Source: a virus. Taken from it: a stretch of DNA of 26,745 nt. The notes below the pieces were generated by a model. The model saw nothing but the letters and a program-made list of their open reading frames with translations, was not told the DNA's origin and ran no database searches. A program made the translations under genes and the position numbers. This document shows, piece by piece, positions 21,534-26,594 of the stretch. Position 1 is the first letter of the stretch; every line of letters starts with the position of its first letter. The DNA is taken from IMG/VR virus record IMGVR_UViG_3300031673_000399, positions 1 to 26,745 of that record. One strand, given 5' to 3'.

Positions 21534-21691
21534 GTATCAAAATATTAGACGAACTTATTGAAGAATATGGTGATGAAGAATTAATTAAGAATTATCGTGA
21601 ATATAGCGATAGACTGGATAAAGCACCAGCACCATGTTCATTCATAATATGTTCAGCAGAACTCGCAGAAGTTCTCAATTCGCTTCCTTAA
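21530..21691 (+). CDS. Unknown 53-aa acidic protein overlapping a tRNA
   Basis: It starts MSIKILDELIEEYGDEELI, contains two Cys (APCSFIICSAE) and ends EVLNSLP. It overlaps the reductase stop by ATGA. Its last three codons (CTT CCT TAA) are the acceptor strand and positions 8-10 of tRNA-Val at 21682. Function unknown. Confidence 0.72.
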   Translation: MSIKILDELIEEYGDEELIKNYREYSDRLDKAPAPCSFIICSAELAEVLNSLP

Positions 21692-21755
21692 CTCAGTCTG
21701 GGAGAGTGTCTGTATTACAAACAGAAAGTCGTAGGTTCAAACCCTACAGGAAGTA
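21682..21755 (+). tRNA. tRNA-Val (UAC) overlapping a gene end
   Basis: Acceptor GCTTCCT/AGGAAGT (G1-U72 wobble); stem TCTGT/ACAGA with loop ATTACAA (TAC); D-stem ACTC/GAGT. The 5' ten bases are shared with the end of the 53-aa gene. Confidence 0.88.
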
Positions 21756-21778
21756 CAACTAATTGCAATGGTTCTTAA

Positions 21779-21793
21779 CGGGTTCGATTCCCG
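21779..21793 (+). pseudogene. Orphan T-arm (tRNA remnant)
   Basis: CGGG-TTCGATT-CCCG has the canonical T-arm form but no matching acceptor, D-arm or anticodon arm on either side. It may be the leftover 3' half of a deleted tRNA gene. Confidence 0.45.
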
Positions 21794-21845
21794 CTCGTCA
21801 GGAGTAATTACCTAACGGGATGGTGTGAAGTGGCACGGCACAAAC

Positions 21846-21920
21846 GCTCCTTTAGCTCAGTTGGTTCAGAGCATTTGCCTTACAAGCAAGGGGTCGTAGG
21901 TTCGAATCCTACAGGGAGCA
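21846..21920 (+). tRNA. tRNA-Val (UAC), second copy
   Basis: Acceptor GCTCCTT/AGGGAGC; stem TTTGC/GCAAG with loop CTTACAA (TAC); D-stem GCTC/GAGC. It differs from the first Val tRNA in both stems. Confidence 0.92.
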
Positions 21921-21924
21921 CAAG

Positions 21925-22009
21925 AATCGATGGATATTTGCCAATATCGGTATATAAGCCTATAAAATACATTTATCGGCTTGTGAGCCTATAAACTTAT
22001 CCATCGGTT
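21925..22009 (+). repeat. Large nested spacer hairpin
   Basis: A 12-bp outer stem (21925-21936 with 21998-22009, one G-U pair) encloses AAGCC-T-ATAAA paired with TTTAT-C-GGCTT (21956-21982). AGCCTATAA occurs twice. It is probably an RNA-processing element; no gene is seen. Confidence 0.5.
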
Positions 22010-22020
22010 CAAAGGAATCC

Positions 22021-22102
22021 CCTCTCATGGTGGAATTGGTAGACACGCATGTCTTAGGAACATGTGCCGTAAGGTGTGTCGGTTCGAGTCCGACTGAGAG
22101 GA
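22021..22102 (+). tRNA. tRNA-Leu (UAG)
   Basis: Acceptor CCTCTCA/TGAGAGG; stem CATGT/ACATG with loop CTTAGGA (TAG); long variable arm (TGCCGTAAGGTGT); A73. Leu tRNAs usually have G1-C72; here C1-G72. Confidence 0.9.
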
Positions 22103-22111
22103 CAATAGCAT

Positions 22112-22194
22112 GGGGATGTGCTGGAATGGTATACAGGGCGGTTTGAGAGACCGTTGCTCGAAAGGGCGTAGGGGTTCGACTCCCCTCATCCTCA
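22112..22194 (+). tRNA. tRNA-Leu (GAG)
   Basis: Acceptor GGGGATG/CATCCTC; stem GCGGT/ACCGT with loop TTGAGAG (GAG); long variable arm (TGCTCGAAAGGGCGT); A73. Confidence 0.9.
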
Positions 22195-22197
22195 CAA

Positions 22198-22280
22198 GCG
22201 AGAAACTGTGGGGTTGATGTTCCTCCCATTAAGGAATGTCCTCTAAGATATACCGTGCACAGGTAGTTTTAGGGTCTCGC
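22198..22280 (+). ncRNA. Structured RNA 2 (83 nt) with a CAU-containing hairpin
   Basis: GCGAGA pairs with TCTCGC at the ends. TTCCT/AGGAA forms a 5-bp stem with a 7-nt loop CCCATTA that has CAT at the anticodon position. A second hairpin is CTCTAA/TTAGGG enclosing TACC/GGTA. There is no canonical T-arm. It lies directly before the CAU tRNA-like RNA at 22291, so it may be an anticodon-arm mimic or a highly degraded tRNA. Confidence 0.45.
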
Positions 22281-22290
22281 AACCAATAAT

Positions 22291-22359
22291 GGGGTATGTG
22301 TTAAGTCTTTAAGTCGGGTTCATGACCGAAGTAGGTTAAAATCCTGCCATATTCCACCA
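22291..22359 (+). tRNA. tRNA-like RNA, probable CAU anticodon, encoded CCA
   Basis: GGGGTAT pairs with ATATTCC and ACCA is encoded. The anticodon arm TCGG/CCGA has an 8-nt loop GTTCATGA. The T-stem GTAGG/CCTGC has loop TTAAAAT, in which C56 is lost, and the D-region has no GG. At about 66 nt before CCA it is short. Its T-arm and 3' end resemble those of the RNA at 16377. Confidence 0.55.
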
Positions 22360-22360
22360 T

Positions 22361-22434
22361 GCGGACGTAGCCGAACTGGTATAGGCAACGGTCTCAGACA
22401 CCGTAATTTGTGGGTTCGAATCCCACCATCCGTA
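22361..22434 (+). tRNA. tRNA with Leu anticodon CAG but short variable loop
   Basis: Acceptor GCGGACG/CATCCGT has one A-C mismatch. Stem ACGGT/ACCGT carries loop CTCAGAC (CAG); D-stem GCC/GGC; variable loop only AATTT. Bacterial Leu tRNAs are type II, so this is atypical. CCA is encoded at 22435-22437. Confidence 0.78.
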
Positions 22435-22440
22435 CCACAT

Positions 22441-22515
22441 GGGGCATTAGCTCAGTTGGCTTAGAGCACCTGCCTTGCACGCAGGGGGTCAAGGGTTCGA
22501 CTCCCTTATGCTCCA
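22441..22515 (+). tRNA. tRNA-Ala (UGC)
   Basis: Acceptor GGGGCAT/ATGCTCC contains the Ala identity pair G3-U70; stem CCTGC/GCAGG with loop CTTGCAC (TGC). Confidence 0.95.
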
Positions 22516-22578
22516 CGATAGGGGAGACTTTTAGGATTTTATAGGACTCAGTGAGAGATAAGCATAAAAATCCAACAC

Positions 22579-22654
22579 GGGGCAGTGGTGACAACGGCTA
22601 ACACGGTAGGTTTGCAACCTGTAGATGAGGGTTCGATTCCCTTCTGCTCCACCA
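22579..22654 (+). tRNA. tRNA-Ala (UGC), second copy with encoded CCA
   Basis: Acceptor GGGGCAG/CTGCTCC again has G3-U70. Stem GTAGG/CCTGT has loop TTTGCAA (TGC), with two wobble pairs in the stem. D-stem GTG/CAC. CCA is encoded. Confidence 0.85.
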
Positions 22655-22739
22655 AACAATGGGTTTAACATAGTGGCGAGTGTTGACCGTAAGTCCTGCG
22701 TGGCTGGTAACGGTGGTTCGATTCCATCAGCCTGTTGTT
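22655..22739 (+). tRNA. Degenerate tRNA-like RNA, anticodon unclear
   Basis: AACAA and TTGTT close the ends; T-arm GGTGG-TTCGATT-CCATC is canonical, and AACA/TGTT could be a D-arm. The middle (GACCGTAAGTCCTGCGTGG) does not give a clean 5-bp anticodon stem. Confidence 0.4.
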
Positions 22740-22744
22740 TAAAT

Positions 22745-22818
22745 GGCACTGTACTCCAACTGGTAGAGGGGGCAGACTTAAAACCTGTAAAGTGTGGGTT
22801 CGAATCCCACCAGTGCTA
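22745..22818 (+). tRNA. tRNA with Leu anticodon UAA but short variable loop
   Basis: Acceptor GGCACTG/CAGTGCT; D-stem CTCC/GGGG. Loop CTTAAAA (TAA) is closed by an A31-C39 mismatch on a 4-bp stem. The variable loop is AAAGT (type I). It is the deviant partner of the type II tRNA-Leu(UAA) at 26495. Confidence 0.78.
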
Positions 22819-22822
22819 CTTA

Positions 22823-22841
22823 GTTGTCTGGATATTCCAGA
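22823..22841 (+). repeat. Hairpin TGTCTGGA/TCCAGACA upstream of the membrane-protein gene
   Basis: A perfect 8-bp stem with a TAT loop. A near-identical hairpin (GTCTGGA/TCCAGAC) follows the same gene at 23340-23356. Confidence 0.6.
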
Positions 22842-22843
22842 CA

Positions 22844-22853
22844 GTATTTATAA
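22844..22853 (+). promoter_or_regulatory. Late-promoter-like motif GTATTTATAA
   Basis: The motif lies 11 nt before the ATG at 22865, directly after the flanking hairpin. Confidence 0.6.
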
Positions 22854-22864
22854 TAAATTAAAAT

Positions 22865-23335
22865 ATGCCATCAACAATCTTATTTTCACTTATGGTATCG
22901 GTTTTCGTGTCATACGTGTTATTTATTTGGATAAAGTACGGAATTCAAAAAAGTATTTCCGAAAGCTATTACGTGCTTCAAAAAGAAAAAAAAGGTTTTT
23001 TATTTATTTTATTTACTTGGTTATTTGCATTTCCCGCAATGATATTAGGTGATAGTTATCTCATGACACTTGCTGGTGGTGGAATAGTGTTTGTGGGTGC
23101 AGCAGCAGCCATGCATAAGTTTCCAACAAGAGCAGTTCATATGATAGGTGCAGTTGGTGGAATGATTCTGGCTTGTCTTGCAATGATAGTTCAATATCAT
23201 ATGTGGTACATGACAGTGGGAGTAGCTGTACTTATTTTACTTTCATTGCTTCTGGATAAAAAACATTTTATGTGGTGGGCAGAACTTATAATTTTCACCG
23301 CAATCAGTATTGTATTAGGCATCTCAATATTTTAA
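22865..23335 (+). CDS. Unknown integral membrane protein, about 5 helices
   Basis: The 156-aa protein is almost entirely hydrophobic. Helices lie at about residues 5-24, 44-61, 66-84, 90-110, 114-130 and possibly 137-155, joined by short loops. The longest loop, after helix 1, is basic (KYGIQKSISESYYVLQKEKKG). No family or catalytic motif is recognised. It is a single gene with a late motif, inserted between tRNAs and flanked on both sides by the same hairpin. Possible roles include lysis timing or superinfection exclusion; none is supported directly. Confidence 0.8.
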   Translation: MPSTILFSLMVSVFVSYVLFIWIKYGIQKSISESYYVLQKEKKGFLFILFTWLFAFPAMILGDSYLMTLAGGGIVFVGAAAAMHKFPTRAVHMIGAVGGMILACLAMIVQYHMWYMTVGVAVLILLSLLLDKKHFMWWAELIIFTAISIVLGISIF

Positions 23336-23339
23336 AATC

Positions 23340-23356
23340 GTCTGGAATCTCCAGAC
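23340..23356 (+). repeat. Hairpin GTCTGGA/TCCAGAC downstream of the membrane-protein gene
   Basis: A perfect 7-bp stem with an ATC loop, the same stem as at 22823-22841. No T tract follows, so it is not a typical terminator. Confidence 0.6.
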
Positions 23357-23360
23357 AACA

Positions 23361-23435
23361 CACATCGGTAGTTCAGTTGGTAGAATAGTGGTCTCCAAAA
23401 CCAAAGGTCGGGAGTTCGAGTCTCTCTCGGTGTGC
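23361..23435 (+). tRNA. tRNA-Trp (CCA)
   Basis: Acceptor CACATCG/CGGTGTG; stem TGGT/ACCA with loop CTCCAAA (CCA). T-loop canonical; discriminator C. Confidence 0.9.
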
Positions 23436-23441
23436 AACATG

Positions 23442-23511
23442 TGTCTGTCGTCCAATGGCTAAGATAATGGCTTCCAAACCCAAAGATGAGGGTTCGACTC
23501 CTTCCAGACAT
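23442..23511 (+). tRNA. tRNA with CCA anticodon and disrupted anticodon stem (Trp-like)
   Basis: TGTCTG pairs with CAGACA. Loop TTCCAAA (CCA) is closed by a C31-C39 mismatch, leaving TGG/CCA. T-arm GAGGG-TTCGACT-CCTTC. It is the deviant partner of tRNA-Trp at 23361. Confidence 0.68.
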
Positions 23512-23516
23512 GCAAA

Positions 23517-23648
23517 TGAAGTAGTGGTAAAAATCGCAGGTGCGTGCCACAGGTTGGCGTTCAGTCCAAATGAACTAAGTGTACAATCACCACTGAGGGC
23601 AGAAGTGTTCCCAAGAGCAATATCAGTTAGTGGCATGTCACTACTTCA
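23517..23648 (+). ncRNA. Structured RNA 3: tRNA-like with a Trp-type anticodon arm
   Basis: A perfect 10-bp terminal stem (23517-23526 with 23639-23648) encloses a D-arm-like hairpin GCCA-CAGGT-TGGC (23546-23558). This is followed at once by GTTCA-GTCCAAA-TGAAC (23559-23575), a perfect 5-bp stem with U33 and CCA at the anticodon position. The 3' half holds CCACTGA/TCAGT..GTGG around GGG/CCC. The order of arms is tRNA-like, but all except the anticodon arm are enlarged or altered. Confidence 0.5.
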
Positions 23649-23662
23649 GAAAATCAGATATT

Positions 23663-23692
23663 TTTGTAACATTCCTTGTTTTTCTTCGTATA
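23663..23692 (+). promoter_or_regulatory. Bipartite promoter TTTGTAACAT-N12-TTCGTATA
   Basis: TGTAACAT (23665-23672) and TTCGTA (23685-23690) are 12 nt apart. It precedes the unit beginning at 23736. Confidence 0.68.
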
Positions 23693-23711
23693 AATATCTA
23701 CTTTAGCGGAA

Positions 23712-23721
23712 CTATTTATAA
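23712..23721 (+). promoter_or_regulatory. Late-promoter-like motif CTATTTATAA
   Basis: The motif lies 14 nt before the ATG at 23736, downstream of the bipartite promoter, so this gene has both classes in tandem. Confidence 0.5.
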
Positions 23722-23735
23722 TAAAATAAATATTA

Positions 23736-24479
23736 ATGTATATTATCAGTAAACATAAGGATTATTATGATGGTGTTGTCGGCAGTGTTGGCATGGATAA
23801 AACACTTGTGTATGAACGCAATCTGATTGAAATCGAAAACCAACGAGAAATGCCGAAGGAGTTTCATGGTAATTTTGGATGGAGTAGAAATTATGATAAC
23901 CATTTTTTAAATCTTGGTTATAGTGATACTGAAAGACATTGTAAAAAATATGAGAAAGCCAAATTCTTTCTTATTGGATTCTGTGGAAAACTTTATTTGG
24001 GTTGGAGACTCTTATATTCTGTGGAAGAATTCGATGTAGAAAAAGGGGCGATGACCAAAGTACCGAAAGTCGATATTATCTATGGATATGAAAATGTTAA
24101 AGATTTTATTAGAGGGGGATTTTGGAGACATAATTTTAAAGATGATGTCGAATACGTATTAAATTACGACCCAATTAATATGTTCAGGGAAATAAATGCA
24201 CCAGTTTTTGTTTACGATAATGATGCAGTTATAAAACGTGGTGATTATGGTCGTCAATTAAATTCGGGAATATTCATCGTCAATCCGATATTAAAGGATT
24301 TTGAGTTTTATAAAGTAGTTGACACATTTCAAGCATTTCAGGAAATCAGCATGTTTCTTGGTGGAGTACTTGGTAGGGGAGAAAAGGAAATTGTAGAAGT
24401 AAGCGACAAAAATAAAATCACTCAACACGGATTTGATTATAAATGGAGTTTTAGAAAAGAACCAGAAAATAAGAAATAA
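23736..24479 (+). CDS. Conserved phage protein of unknown function
   Basis: The 247-aa protein starts MYIISKHKDYYDGVVGSVG and contains DKTLVYER, FFLIGFCGKLYLGW, FVYDND, ILKDFEFYKVVDTFQAFQEI and MFLGGVLG, ending HGFDYKWSFRKEPE. I recognise this pattern as a conserved protein found in many large tailed phages, always of unknown function. It is soluble, without a signal peptide. It has both promoter classes upstream and overlaps the next start as TAATG. Confidence 0.85.
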   Translation: MYIISKHKDYYDGVVGSVGMDKTLVYERNLIEIENQREMPKEFHGNFGWSRNYDNHFLNLGYSDTERHCKKYEKAKFFLIGFCGKLYLGWRLLYSVEEFDVEKGAMTKVPKVDIIYGYENVKDFIRGGFWRHNFKDDVEYVLNYDPINMFREINAPVFVYDNDAVIKRGDYGRQLNSGIFIVNPILKDFEFYKVVDTFQAFQEISMFLGGVLGRGEKEIVEVSDKNKITQHGFDYKWSFRKEPENKK

Positions 24480-24595
24480 TGTCAGATAATACATTTCACA
24501 TATTAAGTATAATACTTATCGCAATGATAATTATTAATCCATTTGAACGAATGTTTTGGAAATGGATTGTAAAAAAAAGAAAAAAAAACGGTTAA
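24479..24595 (+). CDS. Small membrane peptide, probably the first part of a frame-interrupted gene
   Basis: The 38-aa frame MSDNTFHILSIILIAM... has one membrane helix (residues 6-20) and a basic end (WKWIVKKRKKNG). It stops just after an A8-G-A8 tract (24571-24588). A continuation in another frame runs to 24734 without a start codon of its own (see the next entry). Confidence 0.6.
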   Translation: MSDNTFHILSIILIAMIIINPFERMFWKWIVKKRKKNG

Positions 24596-24734
24596 CTCTA
24601 AATATTATCAAACCATTGAAGTTAAAGGAACTACTGAACCTAAAGAATTAACGGAAGAAGAATTCAAACGTGGTGAACAAGGTATAGTTTGGATGGACAA
24701 TAAAACAGGTAAATTAGTGTTTAAAAATAAATAA
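24596..24734 (+). pseudogene. Out-of-frame continuation of the 38-aa peptide
   Basis: The frame encodes NSKYYQTIEVKGTTEPKEL... ending KTGKLVFKNK with protein-like composition. It has no ATG, GTG or TTG start before an internal ATG late in the frame. Loss of one A in the A8-G-A8 tract would fuse it to the preceding peptide, giving about 83 aa: a membrane anchor plus a soluble tail. It could be a real mutation, an assembly error or slippage-dependent expression. Confidence 0.5.
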
Positions 24735-24737
24735 ATT

Positions 24738-25109
24738 ATGGCAGCAGAATCACACGAAGAAATGGTAAGAAGGTTGATTACGCAACGACAAAGTTGTGCA
24801 CAAATAAGACCTAATGCATATAGTTGCGCACAAAGTTACGAATCACATACTTTTGAACCCAGAAAAAAAACTGATGAAGAAATTGCTATTAATGTTTTGA
24901 CTGAAGAAAACGCAAAACTAAAAGAACAATATGCTGATTTGGTGAAAAAGACAACCATATTGGTTAAAGAATATCGAAGATTAGAAGAAGAAAACAAAGT
25001 CTTTAAACAGAAAAAAGCAAAACAAGATTCTGTTAAAGAAGCATTTAATGGCGTTGGAAAGGCTGCTCGTGATGTCTGGGATAAAATCATTTTATGGTTT
25101 AATACTTAA
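24738..25109 (+). CDS. Unknown 123-aa coiled-coil protein
   Basis: It starts MAAESHEEMVRRLITQRQ and contains an imperfect repeat with Cys (SCAQIRPNAY, SCAQSYESHT). A long charged coiled coil (about residues 50-95, LTEENAKLKEQYADLVKK and on) follows, then an amphipathic end VWDKIILWFNT. The Cys pair could bind metal or form a dimer. No family is recognised. It is 3 nt after the preceding frame and close to the next gene, probably one unit. Confidence 0.75.
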   Translation: MAAESHEEMVRRLITQRQSCAQIRPNAYSCAQSYESHTFEPRKKTDEEIAINVLTEENAKLKEQYADLVKKTTILVKEYRRLEEENKVFKQKKAKQDSVKEAFNGVGKAARDVWDKIILWFNT

Positions 25110-25112
25110 TGA

Positions 25113-25376
25113 ATGGAAGAAACAATAGAAAAAATTGACATAATACCAGCAGTATTCGTAAAATATAGAGAAGATGGAAATGTTCTTTTGAAATGTTTAC
25201 AAGGTGAAGAAACAGTAGATAGGGCATTTGAACCCAAAATGTTCAAAGGAATTGAAAATCCTAAGTATTTACTTCTTGGAGTTATAACAGGTGGAAATAC
25301 AATGAGACTCACAATATGTGATGGTAGTGAATTTGAAAAGTTATATAAAAAACATTGGAACGTTCTTTTAAAATAA
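25113..25376 (+). CDS. Unknown 87-aa protein
   Basis: It starts MEETIEKIDIIPAVFVKYRE; the core NVLLKCLQGEETVDRAFEPKMF and KYLLLGVITGGNTMRLTIC suggests a small beta-rich domain. It ends one base before the tmRNA. No family is recognised. Confidence 0.75.
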   Translation: MEETIEKIDIIPAVFVKYREDGNVLLKCLQGEETVDRAFEPKMFKGIENPKYLLLGVITGGNTMRLTICDGSEFEKLYKKHWNVLLK

Positions 25377-25377
25377 T

Positions 25378-25733
25378 GGGGGTGCTTGGTATTGACAGCA
25401 CGACAGAGTGGTATAGTAAGCAAGTAGTAGTTGAATCGGACTACTTTAAAAAGGTTCAAAACAATAAATGCAGAAGACATAATGTCTATTCCAACTTCTC
25501 TAACGAGAGGTAATGTAGTATTCGCAAGAAACGCTGAACTTGCAATCGCAGCATAGGAAGCAGAAAAAACAGCAAAGAACCCCTTTTTCGGTAGGGTAAA
25601 CCGAATCTATAATTCGGCAGCATAGGCTAAAAAGTGTCGATAATTTGGAAAGTTAGAAAACTTTATCCTAAACTTGTAGAAAACGTATTAGTCTCGTGTT
25701 TGGACGGGGGTTCGACTCCCCCCACCTCCACCA
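25378..25733 (+). ncRNA. ssrA: tmRNA (phage-encoded)
   Basis: This 356-nt RNA rescues stalled ribosomes. The 5' end GGGGGTG pairs fully with CACCTCC near the 3' end, with A73 and an encoded CCA. G3-U70 marks charging by alanyl-tRNA synthetase. The T-arm GGGGG-TTCGACT-CCCCC is canonical. The tag frame GCA AGA AAC GCT GAA CTT GCA ATC GCA GCA TAG (25524-25556) gives ARNAELAIAA. Candidate pseudoknot stems follow (for example ACCGAAT/ATTCGG). The resume codon is inferred from GCA after TAGTATTC. Bacterial tags usually end in ALAA; this ends in AIAA. Confidence 0.93.
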
Positions 25734-25756
25734 AATTAACATTTAAAACTGAAGTG

Positions 25757-26179
25757 ATGGACATTAAAGCATTGGAGGCGTATCTCGACTCGCCAGAAGG
25801 AAAAGCAAAAACTGAAGAATTTTTCAACGAACTCGCTGAAAAACAAAAACTGAAAGAAGCCAGATATTTGCGTTTCGAGAAATGGTTGGAAACCAATGAT
25901 TTCGACAAACTCATGTATCGGTTGATTCTGGAACACGGTGATGAGTGGCGTGAAAAATGTTGGCATAAGGGTTATGAAGTCTATTCGAACAACAAATTAA
26001 GATTTGTTACCTCATATGTGTTTGATAATCTCGCACCAATTAGTGTTCCTAAACTCGAAAACATGTTCCCTACAGAAATTAGGTTCTTCAAGGGATATTA
26101 TTTCAGAATAATGCACGGACAGGGTTCGGTATTTGATTTATATAATGGTGATGATTTTAAACATTTATTAAGCGCATGA
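25757..26179 (+). CDS. Unknown 140-aa protein
   Basis: I use the ATG at 25757; a longer frame would start inside the tmRNA. The protein starts MDIKALEAYLDSPEGKAKTE, with helical LAEKQKLKEARYLRFEKWLE and a C-terminal region with HKGYEVYSNNKLRFVTSYVF. It is acidic and basic in patches and soluble. No family is recognised. It overlaps the next start as ATGA. Confidence 0.78.
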   Translation: MDIKALEAYLDSPEGKAKTEEFFNELAEKQKLKEARYLRFEKWLETNDFDKLMYRLILEHGDEWREKCWHKGYEVYSNNKLRFVTSYVFDNLAPISVPKLENMFPTEIRFFKGYYFRIMHGQGSVFDLYNGDDFKHLLSA

Positions 26180-26493
26180 AAGCATATTATAAATTAGTAA
26201 GAGATAAGATTCCAGACATCATTAAAGCTGATAATGGTAAGTGTAAATTTCATATCGCCAAAAAAGATGAATTCGAAATCCTGTTATTTGCTAAACTACG
26301 TGAAGAAATGGATGAATTAATGGGAAATGTTTGTGCTGAAGAAATTGCTGATTTACTTGAAGTAATTGAGGCTGTTGCAAGATTAAAAGGAATTACTCTT
26401 GATGAAATTAAGCAATATAAAATAGATAAAAAAGCCGTTAATGGTGGGTTCAGTAAAAAAATTGTGTTAGAAGTTGCAACGGAGAAACAATAA
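26176..26493 (+). CDS. MazG/PRA-PH-like nucleotide pyrophosphohydrolase
   Basis: The 105-aa protein starts with YYKLVRDKIPDIIKAD, the conserved opening of the phosphoribosyl-ATP pyrophosphohydrolase-like branch of the all-alpha NTP pyrophosphatase superfamily. It has the metal-binding pattern REEMDEL...EEIADLLEVIEAV and ends with GGFSKKIVL. Expected role: hydrolysis of an NTP or alarmone-like nucleotide. Such enzymes are common in phages, where they may clean nucleotide pools or lower (p)ppGpp. It is coupled by ATGA to the preceding gene and is followed after one base by tRNA-Leu. Confidence 0.85.
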   Translation: MKAYYKLVRDKIPDIIKADNGKCKFHIAKKDEFEILLFAKLREEMDELMGNVCAEEIADLLEVIEAVARLKGITLDEIKQYKIDKKAVNGGFSKKIVLEVATEKQ

Positions 26494-26494
26494 T

Positions 26495-26583
26495 GGCGGG
26501 ATGGTGGAATTGGTAGACACGCTGGACTTAAAATCCAGTGGGCAGTAATGTCCGTGTGGGTTCGAGTCCCATTCCCGCTACCA
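26495..26583 (+). tRNA. tRNA-Leu (UAA), type II
   Basis: Acceptor GGCGGGA/TCCCGCT (G1-U72 wobble); stem CTGGA/TCCAG with loop CTTAAAA (TAA); long variable arm (TGGGCAGTAATGTCCGT); A73; CCA encoded. Confidence 0.94.
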
Positions 26584-26594
26584 AAATTAAGGTT

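Noticed and set aside
25634-25756. N-terminal extension of the 140-aa gene
   Set aside because: It would be coded by the 3' part of the tmRNA; the ATG at 25757 is the credible start.
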